From Phoronis ovalis (Eukaryota; Phoronida; Phoronidae), in assembly GCA_028565635.1 (NCBI GenBank), contig JAOXYB010025458.1, forward strand, positions 1 through 15,984: a stretch of DNA of 15,984 nt, written 5' to 3'. Below, piece by piece: positions 1 through 12,121 of this stretch. The notes beneath the pieces are model-generated. The model saw only the letters and a program-made list of their open reading frames with translations. It had not been told where the DNA came from and did no database searches. The translations under genes and the position numbers were made by a program. The first letter of the stretch is position 1; each line of letters begins with the position of its first letter.

Positions 1-181
1 TCTCTCCAACTGGCAGCATTCTTGGCTGGGGGTACACTCTCGGAGTTGTTTACAACTCACCGAATGTCTAGTTGTTTAATGGTGACATTTTCCAGTATTC
101 CATCTTTTGTTTCCAGCACATAACAATGCTACCGTTGTTGCTTTTTATTTAATTTCTTGATCATGTTCAATTCTATTTCAG
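1..181 (+). other. 3' part of an intron of the EF-hand-like gene
   Basis: No open frame that connects to the exon at 182. It ends with a T-rich tract (from about 130) and a consensus AG acceptor at 180-181, as expected for the end of an intron. Confidence 0.6.
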
Positions 182-695
182 GGAATCAATGTGGCCTGTC
201 ATGGAAGCTATGTCCCAAGATGCAATAGAAGAAATGGCAGATAAAATATTCAAAACAGCAAAACTTGGTGATAATGACAGGTATAAAACTCCTCAATAGG
301 TATAGGTGCAGATGATGTCTGATTTAAATCATACTTTGTACGTATAAGTATAATCAAATTTAGTCAACTACGGATAAATAATTGCCTGTACCAAATCATT
401 TTAGATCATCTCAACATCTGCGTCAGATATAGTTGTGGAAAACTGAAAACTGATTGTTGTTTTTGTGTTATGTGTGTATTCATTTAATATGTATGGTTAA
501 CTCATTCCTTCTGTTATGAGCTTGGATTAGTGAAAGAAAAATCATTGCACAACTTCCTTTGTATATGAAGTGTCCAAACTATTTTAATAACATCTATTGC
601 TTTGTTTTAGAATGACTTTCGAGCAGTTTAAAGAACTTGCTCAGATTGACAGCTCATTGATAAACTGGTTCGATGCACTAGGAACAGTATTTTAG
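182..695 (+). CDS. C-terminal two exons of an EF-hand-like protein (partial)
   Basis: The last 60 codons of a gene that starts upstream of the window. Exon 182-280 follows a pyrimidine-rich acceptor (ttctatttcag, AG at 180-181) and ends with a GT donor at 281. Exon 611-695 follows ttgttttag and ends at TAG 693-695. An arginine codon is split across the 330-bp intron, and the frame is open through both exons. The peptide runs SMWPVMEAMSQDAIEEMADKIF, then KLGDNDRMTFEQF, and ends NWFDALGTVF. The pattern helix, acidic loop, hydrophobic residue, 'FEQF' and short C-terminal helix resembles the last EF-hand of neuronal-calcium-sensor-like or EFCAB-type proteins. Loop position 1 is Lys and position 12 is Gln, so calcium binding by this hand is doubtful. 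I cannot name the gene; the exon structure is more certain than the family. Confidence 0.62.
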
Positions 696-894
696 AAGAT
701 TCCTTACACCTGAAACAGTATTGTAGATAATTCTCAGAAAATGTTGTAGTTTAGTTTAGAGTAATAGCAAAAGGACTTGTAGGTTTTAATTTTCAAACGA
801 CAATCATTAACTATGCAGGTCAAAATGTCATAGTGAGAAAAATAGGTATTAAGTTGCACAAACTTTTGTTATCATGTTTTTCTAGTGTTAAAGT

Positions 895-900
895 AATAAA
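895..900 (+). terminator. Possible proximal poly(A) signal
   Basis: AATAAA about 200 nt after the stop codon of the EF-hand-like gene. The downstream sequence is only weakly GT-rich (gtaagagttgataag), so this is the weaker of two candidate sites. Confidence 0.4.
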
Positions 901-1380
901 GTAAGAGTTGATAAGTAGAACTGATTAGCAACCAGCTGGTCATATTCCTATATTACAGGTGAAATGCCTCCCATCACTAAAAGTAGACTGCCCTAATAGA
1001 AAGCACAATGAAATGAAAGGTCATGTGTCTAAAAAATATTTTTCAATTTGTCAGTGATCTTCTTGACGGACAATATAGTTCCAAGTTTTTCCAAAGAATT
1101 TTGAACTGTGATAGTAATTGTTTTAATGTTTTTGCCATATTATCATTTCCTCACATGTTGTGTAATAATAGTTGAAACTTCAGTACTTGCAGCACAAAAG
1201 TAGAAACATTTAGTGCAGGGACAGATACAAGTTATAGTGTTAGCGTGATAACATTCCCAGCCAGGATTTATCATATTATTTGAGTAACATATATTCCCTT
1301 CTGACCAAATTATGATTTCTTAAATCATGTTGAATATAATCAATCCTTTGTGTCTTGTGTATTTTGTGTTTTTTTATTGT

Positions 1381-1416
1381 AATAAAAATGTGAATGTGTA
1401 ATTATGTGTGTGCATG
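1381..1416 (+). terminator. Main poly(A) signal with GU-rich downstream element
   Basis: AATAAA at 1381-1386 is followed closely by a TG-repeat-like stretch (tgtgaatgtg and tgtgtgtgcatg, about 1389-1416), the classic pairing of hexamer and GU-rich downstream element. Its position fits the end of the EF-hand-like gene. Confidence 0.65.
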
Positions 1417-3949
1417 CATTCATTTTATACTTCCCAACTGCCTTCTATATCAAGAATTTCTAATAGTGAATTTAGAAACATTTCCGAAATTTGGTAACAT
1501 AATTTTTAAAATTATTGTATACATTGAATACAAAATATTTTTAAGAATCATACTTGTATTTCACAATTGCATGTGTATATTTTTGACAGTCAAATTTTTC
1601 TGAGTTTTGAAACTAAGTTTAATATGCTCCCAGTTTATGTATATTTGTTGTTTTCTGTGTACTTTATTCTTTGAAAAGTTCCCACCATATGAATACTATT
1701 AGGATGATGCAATATCAAAATTTTATTATTACAAAACATGTTTAGTTCTCAGTTGGTGATAGCTTACATACACCATTTGATGACAGCTAGAAAGGTGTAA
1801 GCTGCCAGACAATGGAAACATCTTCATGTTGCCCAAAACAGCATATGTGAGAAGATTGGTCTTGAGTCCATACCGTGCAGATGCATCATATGATCACGAC
1901 TAGTGTCTGATGATTGTGGTGTTGATGCTGAATTTGTTACTGTCACATTTGGTAAGTGTCTTTACACGTTTACTTGGGAAGAATTCTTAAATGCGGGATT
2001 TGAATGTAGGGGAAATGACACGTGTATCAACATACAATTCAGTTAAGTTTTTGCTGCCTGATGGAATTTGTAACATTTTGTGGTGCAATTCAAATTAATC
2101 CTTTGGTAGAATGGGAAAAAACGTTACTCAACTTTTTGATGATAAGAAAATTCAAATTTTGTTGATCACTGCCTGAAGCGCTGTGATGGCATTATATTTA
2201 ACAGACCGAGACAAATCGTAAGTGTCATTTTGAATCGACAGTATAAGTAGTAACATTCGTATTTACATATTTGCTTAGTTATTTTGCAAAGAATCATCAG
2301 TTTGATATTATTCTCTTTTTTTGTATATTATAGCTCATTATGTAAAAATATGCAAAACACTAATTAGCTATATCTCCATTGAATCACTAAAGGGTTTTAT
2401 ATTACGTATTAATGAGTTACTATGAATATTTAATGTATTATAAATATGGTATCAAGTTAAAGAATATAAATTATTGATTTTTGAGACAATCCCTGTATTA
2501 TGGCAACTAATCAATATTTGTCATTTTATTTTATGAGATTGTCCCCATATAATCAATATGTGTAGCAGCTATATCCCCAATGGTTGTGTAGTCCTATAAT
2601 ATTGATTAAACTGGGACTGTCTATAGATCTGTATGCTTAAGGAAATCAATATGTGGCTATAACACTCATCTGGCGGCAAGAATACCTACACTCGGCTAGG
2701 AGAGTGGAGTCTAGCAGGAAGCTAATTTTAGCAGGTAGGCTTAAGATGACACCTGGTAAATAAATTGTAAACATTTTTGCAGCTTTCTAATGCATTCTCG
2801 GATAAAATGGCTGCATTCACATAAAATTATGTATAATTAGGAGAAGTCTGTCTTTTCCTGTCTTTGCAGCTCCTAAATAGACTCCTAGGATTAGAGATAA
2901 TAGCATAGCTTAAAATATGAAATATACTGAATAACTACATAATTTATCATTTTATAATATGTACAATATGTGTTTATTCAATATGTTTTATAATGCTATG
3001 ATCAGGAAGAGTATAGAAGTTACTGAACATGTAAAGAGGGCTATGGCCATGTTAGGTTATTCTACTCAAATATTCATTTGTCTCACTAGCATATAGTCAT
3101 CACAATGTATCTGTGGCATGAATCTATTATTACTGTCAATTTAGTCGAGCAGAATGTTAGTATTTTGTGGTATACACCACCTGTTGTTGGGACGTAAGAT
3201 TCTGGTAACAGTCCTTGTTATGGGTGTTCTATCTAATAGCATGTTGGATGCAAAAATGTGTTCTTTCAGTAAATGCAGTTTGTAATCAAGGTAGCACATT
3301 ATCAGACATACGTATATCTTAATATTAGTTGTTTCACCAATTCCTGTCAGATTTAACATTATTATAGTTTCTTGGATAAAATGTTGTACTGAACATCATC
3401 AGGTATGTACCAGCACCTCTTTTATAGGAGTTAAGCAATGAAGAGATTGATAATACACGATTCTAGGTAACAGTATCTGATGTAATTGTGACTGCTAGTT
3501 AAAACTGTAAGACATGAGAGCATTAGCTAATTTATTATCAATTTTAGACAAGAATATATCAATTTTGCTCTCAATATGATGATTTATTAAACACCACTGT
3601 GTTTAGTCACATTGTTTAATGTATTGTTCTTTTCTGAAGCATTTTTGCAGTAAAACTATGTTTGGGTCAATACTAGACAAACACAAGCTATAGTTTCTGT
3701 GTAAGCACAATGTAAATTCAATTCACTTTTTTCTCTTCCTCAGTTTACCTTAACCGATAATTTATTGCCTTATGCATAACCGCCTGGTTGATCAAAGTCA
3801 AGTAAAAAAATGTTGCAATTAGATGACAATGCTGTTAGAACTATGAGTGTAGAACATGCTTGGAAACATTTGTGATTGCCCTGCTGAGTAGATAATGTTT
3901 TGTATATAAGTGTATGTTTAAAATATCATACTGATTTAAAACTGTAGTT
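1417..3949. other. Non-coding stretch, no gene recognised
   Basis: No frame with conserved-looking coding sequence on either strand. The part at about 1740-2225 is less AT-rich and carries two good donor-like sites (ggtaagtgtc near 1951; cgtaagtgtc near 2219), but I find no convincing frame or start attached to them. Around 2365-2660 short motifs recur (AGCTATATC-CC at about 2367 and 2566; ATCAATATGTG at about 2553 and 2645), which may be the remains of an old repeat. About 2640-2760 is also less AT-rich without a recognisable product. Confidence 0.45.
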
Positions 3950-4027
3950 AGTTTTGTTTCTGTTACTTATCTGCTTTTTTTTTTGCTATCATGAAAAAGC
4001 GGATAAGTGACTGGAATGAAGCAAACT
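3950..4027 (+). other. Imperfect hairpin, about 78 nt
   Basis: The inner stem pairs 3962-3979 with 3994-4011: 18 pairs, two of them G-U, no mismatch, closing a 14-nt loop rich in T. The outer stem pairs 3950-3960 with 4018-4027: ten pairs with one bulged T and one G-U. The two stems are separated by an asymmetric internal loop of 1 and 6 nt. The size is in the range of a miRNA precursor, but the asymmetric loop and T-run are not ideal and I recognise no known miRNA seed. The transcribed strand is unknown; the G-U pairs are given for the plus strand. Confidence 0.4.
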
Positions 4028-7000
4028 TCGGATTTTAATTAGAATGGATTTAGATTATAATTCAACATATTACATATGCCTTATGTTACCACTGTTAGCA
4101 AATGGTCTGATTCTGGTCATTTATCACATGTATTTTATAATATTGTCATTATTTGCTTATATTTAGTGGAGTGGAATTAGTTAAACAAGAAAGAGTAATT
4201 GTTATGTTTTTAACTATTATATTTCATATTTTTTCTAATCATCTTTAAATAGTAAATTCTAAATTTTTTATAGCTGATGTAGCAGCTATTGGTTCCCTTG
4301 GTAACTGTAATTAATATTTTATTAATGTTCAGGTGTGTTAAAGATGTCAGGTTTAACTTGTTTGTAATTTGACCACAATGTTGATGTAGTTTGCACTGAA
4401 ATATTATAATAATTCATTTTGGAGATTTCTTATTCATATTTCATCACAAAGATTTCATTAATTAGATGTCTGGAAGTTGTTTTAATATTGTGAATCTACT
4501 AAAATTATAAAACAAACACACTGTTTGTATAAGATATTGAGAAATATTTATTTGCTAATGATTTATAAATGTACCTATGAGGGCATATTATGATTACAGA
4601 AAACTGTTTCCTGATTTAATACATTTTATTAAGAAGGAATACAACAACACTATGAGAAGTTAAAATTCATTAATGCATATAATTTTGCTGCTAATGGGAA
4701 TTTTTCAGTGTATATACAGGTTGAATATATATGTGTCTCATGAAACATTTAGCGTCAATGACATTATAAATAAACAAAAGGAAAATAATAAGATCATTGA
4801 CAGGTAAAATTGTTATTATTACTATTGGGACTACATTGGTTTTAATGAAACTACACTAAGTTGGAATTTATGACTAAATGTTATGTTTGACAAGGTGACA
4901 CTCACTCATAGCTTGCTTCAGTGTGCATGGTGTGCAGTTGTAACAACCTGAATCATGTCATAAAACATTCAGTATGTATTATATCATTAATAACATGAAA
5001 AGCCTTTCATTGATTGATTACAAACTTTGCAAGTTCATTTTGCCTGTATTGTGCAATGAACATTAAAGATGAATACAATACTGCTAGGTTCTATAGAAAA
5101 TATTATTAGCAGCAAATATTTGTTGCTCAAAAATATTTTAATTAATTTAACTGAACAGTGTTCTTGTATGTGTAATTCCTTGAATTACTTTCTAGGATCT
5201 TGAATATTGTCATTTTCTGAATTTTTAATTCTATATTTTAAAAGCAAGATGCTTTTTATGTTGCGTATCTGAGAATACATAGTAATAAATATAGAAGCTT
5301 TGTCATATCATTTAAACAGCCATGCTCATTTGCCAAAGTATACAAATAAAATTACGTAAATTTTCTTGGAAACAACCGTCTATGCACTCCATATTTGAGT
5401 CTTGTCTTACACATTGCTCTAAAAAATGTGGAAGTCAAAAAATGAACTTATGAAAGATTCTTTTAAGGAACAAATTGTCTTCTTTTCTTGCCGCCTGTAA
5501 TTTGCATAAAACAATATCACATGATACTATATTGTGTACTAAGGAATTATAGAGCAATTAATGTTATTCCTCAACTGTGTGAAACTTGTGTGTATGTGAT
5601 TTTCAAACAAAAGTCACGCGACTTGGAATAACCTGATTGAAGCAATTTTCTTATTTACAATGAACCTACAAATCACAACTAAACTGAGTGCCCTTACAAC
5701 AAACCAATGTTTTCCTTGTTTAGGAATGCATAAGATGATCCCAATATGAATGCAATAGAAATAATGACTCAGAGACAGTTCTATTTTGTGCAAATTATAA
5801 TTGTTTGAGTAGACATCGATAAACTCTCTGAAGGAGATTAGAATGTCTAATCAGACAATTTACCAAGTGTACAGTCAGTTTACAGATTTCAATGCTTGAT
5901 TGATCATAAAACGTTTCACCAACTGCAGATTTTTTTATAGAATCATACACATTTGGCTTTGCATATCGTACGTTATGAATTTTAAAAATATGAGTTAACT
6001 AACACAATGGATTGTGCCTCCTGAAACATTTTGTTTTCTCTACAACAGGCCTTTCATGTTACCTTTTATGCTGCACACCTCATTTTTAAAAAAATGTTAT
6101 AATAGCATATGAGCTAAGGAAACTATCAGTACATTAATCACTTTTACCTTGAATATTATGTGTAGCTGTTTTGGAAGGGTGACTGTGCTTTCTGGATTTT
6201 TCAAAAATACAAGTACAGTTTGTTAAACAAGAGATCTAAAGAAAGCCTGCTGTTGTGAAGTAACAAAAAGACTTAACTAAACAATTTGTTGTCTTCTATG
6301 TACAGTTTGATGAAAATCCGTTCACTTTTCAGTCTTTTAAAATTTTTTTTACTGATGTGTTTAAAATGGCACTCAATGTGTAGATATATAAAGGGTATAT
6401 TTGATAGCAAAATTAGTTAAATCCTAGCCTTTACAACTGTGCAAAAAAAAATTATTTGTCTGTCCACAGCCACACTATGTTTGAATGGCCGTAGCATTTC
6501 ACTGGGGATGGCCTTGTGTCCCTGTTTAACATTTATGTTCGTATGCAGATGGCAGCATTGTTGTTATCAGTACCCTTGTTGCCAAATTACCAAACTTTGT
6601 TACTGAAAACAAGCATATTTGATTAATCTTTCTTTGTCGGCTAAAATCTATCCCCAATGTGCATGTTATTTAACTCCCTTTTGTCTAGTAAGTTTCAGAG
6701 TAAATGCAAAAAAATTACCTCAGTATAACAACTTAACTTACAAATTGCCTACAGATTTTTGTCTGTTGTGATTTGCTCACTTTTTAAAACTTGGAAAGAC
6801 TATAACCAAACATAAATTGTATGTTAATTATTAATTTTTACTTAAAATAATTAAAATAGGTTGTTTACTAAATTATTCATAAAAATACTTTATTGCAATA
6901 AAATACATGACTTTCTTGAAAAAAAATTATGAAACTAAGTTCTGTCAGCTTGTCATTTAGTAAATACAAAAACTGCTAGAAATGTGAACCATGTTTATCA

Positions 7001-8639
7001 TAATGAAGTGTTTCAAAGAGCCCTTGTTACAAAGTTTTGCTTGTCCGTTTAAACATCCCACATTGATGGAATGAGTGTCTATATATATCATCTTCAAACA
7101 AAGAGCATTATTAAGTAGACTAAGAAAACTGAAAAAAAATGGCAAAGTGGGCGGCCTCTCTACATTTGGAAACAAGTTAAATCAAGGCTCTGTCTTATTT
7201 ATTCCTACCTTAGCCACTACTTAATTAATGTATTGCTTAAAATCATGTTTAATGTATAATACATCATAAAAAGTTAATTGGTAATATGCAAGATATGAAT
7301 TGCAGTAGATTTAATGACATATGATTATTGTGAAACTATAACCATTATAGGCTTGAGTTATACACAATAAAAACAGTCTAATTCAGTGTTTCTACTTTGT
7401 ACCTAGTTCTTCATATTTTGTGATGGAAGGCTGTTACTGAATTCTGACTCGTATTGAATAATACGATACTTCTAAGCAATTACTATGAGAAGTTGTATTA
7501 CACCATCTTTTGAGTTGCAGACTTGAAAGAAGTAAGATATTTCAAACAGTTATCATTCCTTATATTTTAGGTACTATCATAAATCAAGGGATTTTGTTGT
7601 AAAATTGTGTATCGATCCTTTTTGAGATGACATGTGATAAGAAAAACAACACAAATCATTTTATAGATAATTGTACTTGTAATCCTAAATGATGTTTTTT
7701 TTTCTTTCGATTATGAATTTGTCTCCATTAGCTTGGTTTACATGTATATATGCATGGCTTACACTTTCTGGTTGTTAGTACTTACAACTTAATACATTTT
7801 CTTAAACATGTGAATGCTTTTGAACTAAAATTTAACATTTACCTGAGCCAATTTTAATTCAAATTGTTTGCAAATTTTTAGTTAGATTTTTGTCTGCAAA
7901 ACAGTATGGTTTGTTTGTTCCAATTTGTATCATGCTAACAATGAAATTAATCAACATGGCATAAAGCTGTTAGTATCAAATTTTGGTTGTTTTAAAGTTA
8001 AGCTAAACCCTTTAAATATAAATTCGTGAAAAATCTGCATTACTTATTTTTACACAAAATAAATTCTGAAACTTCAACACTTGCATTTGTATTGTAGCAT
8101 TAGATATCGTAATAAAACAGACCCATGAATTATGTACAGCATTTGCCAGAATTATTCATCTAATGTTCAGGTAAATTCAAGTTAATGAGAAATGAATTCT
8201 CTTGTTTACCAAGCAATTCATGCAGTGACTATTTGTAATTAGTCTGTTTGCCTAATCATTTATAGGTTACTACTCATAGCCCTCAACAGAGAAATGGTGT
8301 TATTGCTGCATGGTTTGTTTGTTGTAAAACAAAAAATGTTTAAAGGTTAAGTGTATTGTTTTGTATGAATTGGCTTATGTATTGATCTCTGAAGTTCTGA
8401 CAAAAAATTTCTAAATAATATGTTAGAGCACAGATGTTAAAACTGCATGTTGGCTTAAGTTTGGACTTTTTAGATTGACAGATTTTACTTACCCGTTTGT
8501 AAAAGGCCAATAGTTTGCGCTATCTTTAAACTTAAGTATGTTTTGCACCCTGAAATGCTTGTAATTTTTTCAAAGGGTGGTTAAAATCTTTTAAGGGTAA
8601 GTTGCATGATTCTTTATGAATACTGCAGATCACATGTAT
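4028..8639. other. AT-rich non-coding stretch, no gene recognised
   Basis: Open frames here are short, mostly lack ATG starts and have low-complexity translations. I see no tRNA, rRNA or snRNA, no transposase or reverse-transcriptase motif and no long tandem repeat. A small near-palindrome (aagtcacgcgactt, 5611-5624) stands out only because it has two CpGs in CpG-poor surroundings. Confidence 0.5.
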
Positions 8640-8900
8640 TGAACTACCATCAAATCCAGAGATGTAGAGCTTATCTACCAAGACTGTCTATCGTACAGGC
8701 AAATGAAGTTTCCCAAAAGATGACGTGAAACTTCTCCCAAAGACCCACAAAGGCAACCAAAAAGGTGACTCAGAATCGAATGAGCAAAATTGGAAATGAG
8801 GAACTGCAATACATAATGTTACAATACCATAGCCAGATATAGGATCTACATAGTGTCCCACAATCGTGTCAATACTAACAACTGGCGGAATATTTCTCAC
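8640..8900. other. Less AT-rich island of unknown nature
   Basis: Base composition changes from the surrounding AT-rich DNA. The minus strand has a 70-codon frame (8688-8900) and the plus strand has short open stretches broken by stops. An 8-bp inverted repeat (gaagtttc 8705-8712, gaaacttc 8727-8734) lies inside. I recognise no protein family. It could be a decayed exon, a transposon relic or a conserved regulatory element. Confidence 0.3.
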
Positions 8901-9684
8901 ATGTAACCAAACCTATTCAGATTATGAATTATTTTTATTTCAATAAGTTTAATTTAATTTTACTCCCAATTTTGATGTTATATAATTACTGCAGCAATCG
9001 AGGTGAATTGCTAATGGCGAAATGACAAGTGTCAAATCTGTGAAATTTAAATCCAGTGAGATTTTTTTAATTTAACCTTGAAATTATAAGAATTAATGTG
9101 TCTTTTTTCTGGAACTCATGTATTCTCATAGACAGTTCATTACATTGCATACTCTTATTTATAAAAATGCAATGCATGACCAATACAATTTTTTATGCCT
9201 ACTGTATATGATTATTCTGCTTATTTAGACCATATTTGTTATTACCATTTTATATTGATCAAACAGACATTAGCCATCATTGAAGGTCTTCTGATATGGT
9301 TCCAGAATATCTTAATGGTTTATTACTTTATGCAAGTTAATTGCAATAAAAATCTATTTAGATTAGTGGTATTTAAGTATAAACCTTTGTTTTCCCTTGC
9401 AGACTGTAGTACTGTAGAATTTCTCACCCGTAGTGTTTGTTGCCTCTGAGTAAACTAGATTAACCTTTAACTTTATATGTTGTAGCAATTTGCACCCAAA
9501 AGTGAAAAATCCATTCAGAAGCTTTTATGTAACGTATTTGGTTAAAACCTTGTTGTATGGAACTGTTTTTTAGGTATCTTTAACAAAATGTCTCTCAATC
9601 TGATTTCTATCGTAGTCCTTTAAAATAGATCTTGACAATGTTTGTCAAAAAAGCTATTTGGAACTAATAAAAATAACAGGTGAT
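8901..9684. other. AT-rich non-coding stretch
   Basis: No exon, RNA gene or repeat recognised. An 84-codon plus frame at 9195-9449 has no recognisable domain and the residue mix expected of AT-rich noise. Confidence 0.45.
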
Positions 9685-9910
9685 CCTTGAGAATGATGGT
9701 GTAGTTGTTGACATGTCCGCCTGGTTGTGGGTTCGATTCTGGGCTTGTACATGCATTTCAAGGTTTAAAAATGTGGCTCTCAACAGTAGGAGCTGTGTAT
9801 TTCTCGTGGCTTAAATGACCATGTAAAATGGTAATCCTGTCTCAAGGGATGTAAAAAAACAACTGAGGATGAACAGTATCTTTGCAGTAACCACCCTCGG
9901 TATGAGGTCA
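9685..9910 (+). mobile_element. tRNA-derived SINE (boundaries approximate)
   Basis: The head carries an internal RNA polymerase III promoter. The A box is TGGTGTAGTTG at 9697-9707 and the B box is GGTTCGATTCT at 9730-9740, which matches the GGTTCGANTCC consensus except for the last base. Between them lies acatgtccgcctggttgtgg, typical of tRNA-derived SINE heads. The A-to-B distance (about 33 nt from start to start) is shorter than in a functional tRNA, and no acceptor stem or intact anticodon arm can be folded, so this is not a tRNA gene. A body of about 170 nt, less AT-rich than the flanks, follows to about 9910. I could not identify target-site duplications, so both ends are estimates. Confidence 0.65.
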
Positions 9911-12121
9911 ACTTAGTGCACTATTCTGTATGCAGCTAAACTAATGCTTATATAAAAACACTTGTAACCACGATTCTGACAACAGGTACCGGGAAAAGAA
10001 GTAGAAATAGAAAAAATTGACAGTATGACAGCAGCACTGGGGATATTCACTACAAATACACTTTTCTGAATGTCATTAGTTAGGATATATCCCCGGGTAA
10101 TATTAATGAACTCCATGTAGAATAAGGTAACTGTTTTTTTGTGTTTTTGCCAGGTCTGTAGCCATTTATTATACATGTAACTTCTGTTGAAGCAAGTTAA
10201 ATTGGAGACTATTATCAGCAGCTGCACACTCCAGCGACAGGAACTGGTGATGTCGATGGCAATGTTTTTGTGTATTATTAAAAAGTAATTCTAAATTCTT
10301 TGAGCGGAAATGATTAGGATATTGAAACTATGTTTAATGATTAGCTATGATCTTTATTTCAGACTGCTTATTGATTTGAAAGAGAGTGAATGCATAAGGA
10401 ACTAGAAGATCAATATCATTCCAACACACTAACAGAAAAGACATCTCCTAATAGTGTTGGGTACCAGGCATATAATCAAGCAGATCAGAGGAAAGAAACA
10501 ACATTTTACCAAAATATAGTGGGGGAAGCTATAAAAAGATAACCAAAATCAAAGTTCTACCGAAACTAATGTCAAAAGATTTCAAGCTTTAAAATGTACA
10601 TTAGGATTGTCTCATAAGATTTCAAAATCAAGATACCAATTAAAGCTATTAGGATTATATTGCTATGATTCACTAAATGGAGGTAAGTGCTAGCAATGAA
10701 AACTGCTTGTATTGTGTGATTAGTTATGCAGCATACTAAGGATTTCTGAGGAACAAATACCATATGATAAAGTAAAATGTGCTTTGATTCCGACTCCTCT
10801 AATCCCGTCTTGTCTTCTCTTCCTTCCATTCATAATAGACTTATTTTACATTCACATATATTTATATAATTATATAAACCCCTGTACTATTCAAAATATC
10901 AACATCGGAAAAGGTATTAGATTTTCATTACATAAAAGTAGATATTTTTACAGATATTGCATAACTGGCGACGAATATAATTGTATTTTAACTGTTATCA
11001 TCATTACAAACAACATTAATTGTAGTCACAGAACCTCATTCAAGCATAGTTTAATACTACCCACTCATTTTTGTATACGAGTAACTCATGAGTGTAAATA
11101 ATTTAATTTAAAAATATTCTACGGCACAACGACAGAACCCATATTTAATTGGTTATCTGGTTGCAGAGAGGTATCTCATTGGTTATAAGATATGAACTTA
11201 TTTCAGTATAAGTGTTTGCCTGGTAATAAGTTTTAAATATTATTTTTAATAAGCCAGTGTTATCATAGTTCTAAAGATGTCCATTCGTTGGCTAAGCATC
11301 TTTAGTTGGTTATGTCAAGTATTAGGTAATCTATATAACCTTGTTGTCATAAATATAGAAAATATTAACTAATTATTGGTTTTATTTAAAAGCTGATTGA
11401 TGAACAAAACTGAAAGAAAATAGTGCTCACTATGTGTGACTATAAATGATGCGGTCAATATATTAAGTATCTTCAACTGTGCAAATGGGATTGTTTCTAA
11501 AAATCTGCTTCTTTTCCTGATATGTGATGCATAGTTATTTCTATTGCTGCTGTATTTTTGTAATCATCATGTTAATATGACAGGAAATACAGGATGTGTC
11601 AACTCTGATAATCAAACTAAAAGGTTATTGTGTCCGTCTTTATATATCACTTTGTCAAAAGATGTCTACTGAAATTAGGAAAAACAGCACTCCAGGCTAG
11701 TAACATTTCACTGGAAAGTTATTCTATTCATATAATATTATAAATAGAAATACAGAGGATTAAGTAACATTTTCGTTATCTGAAAGGAATCAGAAATGGA
11801 TGGCATTTACTACAATTTAAATTTAGCAACAGTTTTCAAATATTGGCTTACTGAAAAATTGTACCAAATGAATGTAAAAATGGTTTGAAAACAATTGAAT
11901 TCTTGCATCGTGTCTTTCAATTCATTCATCAAGAGTAACAAAAAATAAAACTTTAAAAACTATCCGGTTTATATTTTTTGTTCATTGAAATATTTAAACA
12001 CCTGGATAATTCAAAATAATTTCTGTTTTTAATAAATTGCAATCCTCAACATACCAGTCTGGAAAGATGTTTTAACCATTATCCTAATGTTGTTTTAATT
12101 CTGACAAAAAATTTTCTTCAG
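9911..12121. other. Upstream region of synapsin: intergenic DNA or 5' intron
   Basis: AT-rich, with no recognised exon. The longest plus frame (10784-11101) starts at TTG rather than ATG and translates to low-complexity Ile/Tyr/Asn-rich sequence. An inverted repeat GGGGATAT (10039-10046) and ATATCCCC (10087-10094) is present. The end (ttttcttcag, AG at 12120-12121) is a strong splice-acceptor match, which suggests that synapsin has an upstream non-coding exon and that at least the last part of this stretch is intron. Confidence 0.45.

Larger units (their letters stand above)
696..1416 (+). other. 3' untranslated region of the EF-hand-like gene
   Basis: AT-rich sequence after the TAG at 693-695, with no coding potential. 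It contains one internal AATAAA (895-900), which could give a short 3'UTR of about 220 nt, and ends at the stronger signal at 1381, giving a 3'UTR of about 700 nt. The choice between the two sites cannot be made from sequence. Confidence 0.55.

Noticed and set aside
1394-1603. 69-codon plus-strand frame just after the poly(A) signal
   Set aside because: Overlaps the GU-rich downstream element, has no ATG at its first codon and its Ile/Phe/Leu-rich translation fits T-rich non-coding DNA.
2480-2565. Possible MITE with inverted ends (gagacaatc with gattgtccc)
   Set aside because: Only 8 of 9 bases pair across a spacer of about 50-60 bp, with no clear target-site duplication. Too weak to call.
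5611-5624. Near-palindrome aagtcacgcgactt
   Set aside because: Arms of five bases with an imperfect centre are expected by chance in 16 kb. No flanking context supports a binding site.
9685-9760. Functional tRNA gene suggested by the A and B boxes
   Set aside because: The boxes are too close together and there is no acceptor stem or anticodon arm. It fits a SINE head instead.
9913-10227. 104-codon minus-strand open frame next to the SINE
   Set aside because: No ATG at its 5' end and no recognisable motif. A hydrophobic stretch and a few Cys are not enough to call a gene.
10784-11101. 105-codon plus-strand open frame
   Set aside because: It begins at TTG rather than ATG, has a low-complexity Ile/Tyr/Asn-rich translation, shows no domain and has no plausible splice context. 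It is what AT-rich DNA yields by chance.
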